Positions 63,665 through 64,000 of a stretch of DNA of 64,000 nucleotides are shown in pieces. The notes beneath the pieces were generated by a model. The model saw only the letters and a program-made list of their open reading frames with translations. It ran no database searches and had not been told where the DNA came from. How positions within the stretch are numbered: the stretch's first letter is position 1; each line of letters starts with the position of its first letter. Origin of the DNA: Symbiodinium sp. CCMP2592 (taxonomy: Eukaryota > Sar > Dinophyceae > Suessiales > Symbiodiniaceae); NCBI GenBank assembly GCA_905221615.1, contig CAJNDT010006202.1, positions 598,501 through 662,500 of the forward strand. The letters run 5' to 3'. The position numbers and the translations under genes are program-made.

Positions 63665-63830
63665 TATATTTTAAGTAGATTCCTTAATGAGGGGTTTTGA
63701 AGTATCTTGGTGGTTGACTTATAGTCTCCTTGGGAAGATTTCTTCATTTTGTAATATAAGACCCAAGAGAATATTAAAACTATGATTTTTATTATGGTTT
63801 TCAGGGGGGTATAGTGAGGGTGTTGAAGCT
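63661..63830. repeat. dispersed repeat, family shared with 19.08-19.24 kb
   Basis: Shares TATAGTCTCCTT, CCCAAGAGAATAT and AGGGGGGTATAG in order with 19081-19235. It begins at the stop codon of the preceding exon. Confidence 0.65.
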
Positions 63831-64000
63831 TCTTGAAAGGCAACCGGCCTCGGGGTACGGAGCTTGAAGAAGTCGCCGAGACTCGCCTGACGAGGTTACC
63901 AGGTTCTTTAGGGGCCTTCATTTTCTACACTATCTTGGGGGGTTCTTTTGCTATACCCATACTATGATTTACCCCTAAAACCTTAGCTCTAATTATACCT

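Overview
The window looks like a nuclear scaffold from a dinoflagellate, most likely of the Symbiodiniaceae type (inference, not proven). The grounds are: many interspersed TTTAGGG/CCCTAAA arrays; very abundant micro- and minisatellites; short exons separated by introns that start GT, GC or (once) GA and end AG, usually with G as the first base of the next exon; and two gene families typical of alveolate/dinoflagellate genomes. No bacterial features, operons, RBSs, tRNAs, rRNAs or CRISPR arrays were seen. All analysis was by eye, so exon edges are provisional unless I state that the reading phases of neighbouring exons agree.

Nearly every stretch that reads as believable protein lies on the + strand, from base 119 to 63,664. 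This suggests one co-directional gene array, as is usual in dinoflagellates. The best-supported models, in order, are: a two-exon protein (1,025-1,601); a multi-pass membrane protein with a TIR-like N-terminal region (2,091-7,979); the C-terminal part of a glycoside hydrolase family 47 alpha-mannosidase (9,971-13,735); dispersed exons of unknown genes (14.7-34.1 kb); an intronless gene for a secreted His-rich and Asp-rich repeat protein (36,197-37,771); and exons of unknown genes from 38 to 41.8 kb. These are followed by an EF-hand gene (41,848-44,073), a membrane protein (45,999-46,847), and many further exons up to 63.7 kb. Several have in-phase neighbours or consensus donors.

The non-coding space is rich in repeats. 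It holds interstitial telomere-type arrays (one about 120 bp; another forming a large inverted repeat at 56.2-56.5 kb), long trinucleotide tracts (an approximately 790-bp ACT tract at 62.1-62.9 kb; CTG/CTC at 40.5 kb; AGT/AGC at 42.1 kb), and GA, CT, TA and GTAT tracts. There is also a dispersed AT-rich family built around the palindrome CCCTTTAAAGGG, tandemly amplified with long hairpins at 49.2-49.8 kb, and a second dispersed family at 19.1 and 63.7 kb. No pathway links the genes. The array seems to be a neighbourhood of unrelated genes, including ER/Golgi glycan trimming, calcium sensing, membrane proteins and an extracellular metal- or calcium-binding repeat protein.
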